Shown here one piece after another: positions 40,119-40,200 of a stretch of 40,200 nucleotides of DNA; within the stretch, counting starts at the first letter, position 1; every line of letters starts with the position of its first letter. The notes under the pieces are model-generated. The model was not told the DNA's origin. It ran no database searches and worked only from the letters and a program-made list of their open reading frames with translations. Source of the DNA: Methylorubrum zatmanii (lineage in GTDB: Bacteria; Pseudomonadota; Alphaproteobacteria; Rhizobiales; Beijerinckiaceae). Location of the stretch: NCBI RefSeq assembly GCF_014845115.1, contig NZ_NKUI01000126.1, forward strand, positions 1-40,200. Reading direction: 5' to 3'. Both the position numbers and the translations under genes were made by a program.

Positions 40119-40200
40119 GTCGTCGAAGCGCGCCAGGGCGCCGACGCCGATATAGCGCAGGCCCTGCCTGCGGGCGTCGTCGGGCGAGTAGACGTTGCGG
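40116..40200 (-). CDS. Probable UDP-glucose/GDP-mannose dehydrogenase, C-terminal end (partial)
   Basis: Only the last ~28 codons are in the window. They read RNVYSPDDARRQGLRYIGVG followed by a short ALARFDD tail, close to the C-terminal block RNIYDP-x5-AGFxYxxIGR of UDP-glucose 6-dehydrogenases. These enzymes oxidise UDP-glucose to UDP-glucuronate for surface polysaccharides. The stop lies in the palindrome shared with the VanZ gene. Identification rests on one motif. Confidence 0.6.
   Translation of the reverse strand, partial: RNVYSPDDARRQGLRYIGVGALARFDD

Overview
This window is ordinary chromosomal DNA from a GC-rich, flagellated alphaproteobacterium, most likely a Methylobacterium or Methylorubrum relative (Hyphomicrobiales). 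I infer this from the GC-rich coding bias, the flagellar set FliX/FlbY-like/MotE-like/DUF6468, a perfect CtrA box (TTAA-N7-TTAA) beside fliL, a one-cysteine DksA and a secreted GCG_CRPN-type protein. No database search was run. I see no rRNA, convincing tRNA, CRISPR array, prophage, transposase or integrase.

Layout. Bases 1-8700 hold housekeeping and metabolic genes: a partial nucleotidyltransferase and queA (-), an FAD monooxygenase, two small hypothetical genes and a CDF metal transporter (+), a PepSY-TM protein with a small membrane partner (-), then a methyltransferase and gatB (+). Next is a 1005-aa GAF-PAS-PAS-PAS-GGDEF-EAL protein, followed by a complete C4-dicarboxylate module: dctB-dctD (-) divergent from dctA (+). 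Between dctB and dctA lie a near-consensus sigma-54 promoter and two DctD-like operator sites. Bases 17-20.9 kb carry a GFA-family protein, a flavodoxin-fold oxidoreductase, a lytic transglycosylase, an IalB-like protein and a glutathione peroxidase.

Bases 20.9-31.0 kb are a flagellar block in four transcription units: fliL-fliM-DUF6468-motE (-), flgF-flgG-flgA-flgH (+), flgI-flgJ-like-flbY-like (-) and fliX (+). The two divergent intergenic regions (fliL/flgF and flgI/fliX) share one architecture. Each has a CtrA-type box on the early-gene side, a sigma-54 -24/-12 promoter on the late-gene side, and a shared 19-nt motif about 100 bp upstream of the sigma-54 promoter. I propose the shared motif as a FlbD-type enhancer.

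Between fliX and dksA sit a GCG_CRPN secreted protein and a translationally coupled MBOAT/SGNH-like acyl-transfer pair, possibly with a third 47-aa gene. The end of the window holds a 102-aa mini-porin, slyX, a PilZ-type protein, ilvA, several small hypothetical genes, a VanZ-family protein and the 3' end of a probable UDP-glucose dehydrogenase.

The most unusual structural signal is a family of short palindromic intergenic elements. They occur at five places, all between convergent genes, and several begin at the stop codon itself (TGATACGG). Other small repeats are a 4 x 16-bp and a 4 x 12-bp tandem array. I found no gene cluster that clearly forms a novel defence or biosynthetic system. The best leads are the stop-codon palindromes, the shared flagellar enhancer motif, the triplicated FliN-like motif at the FliM N-terminus, and the MBOAT/SGNH cassette.
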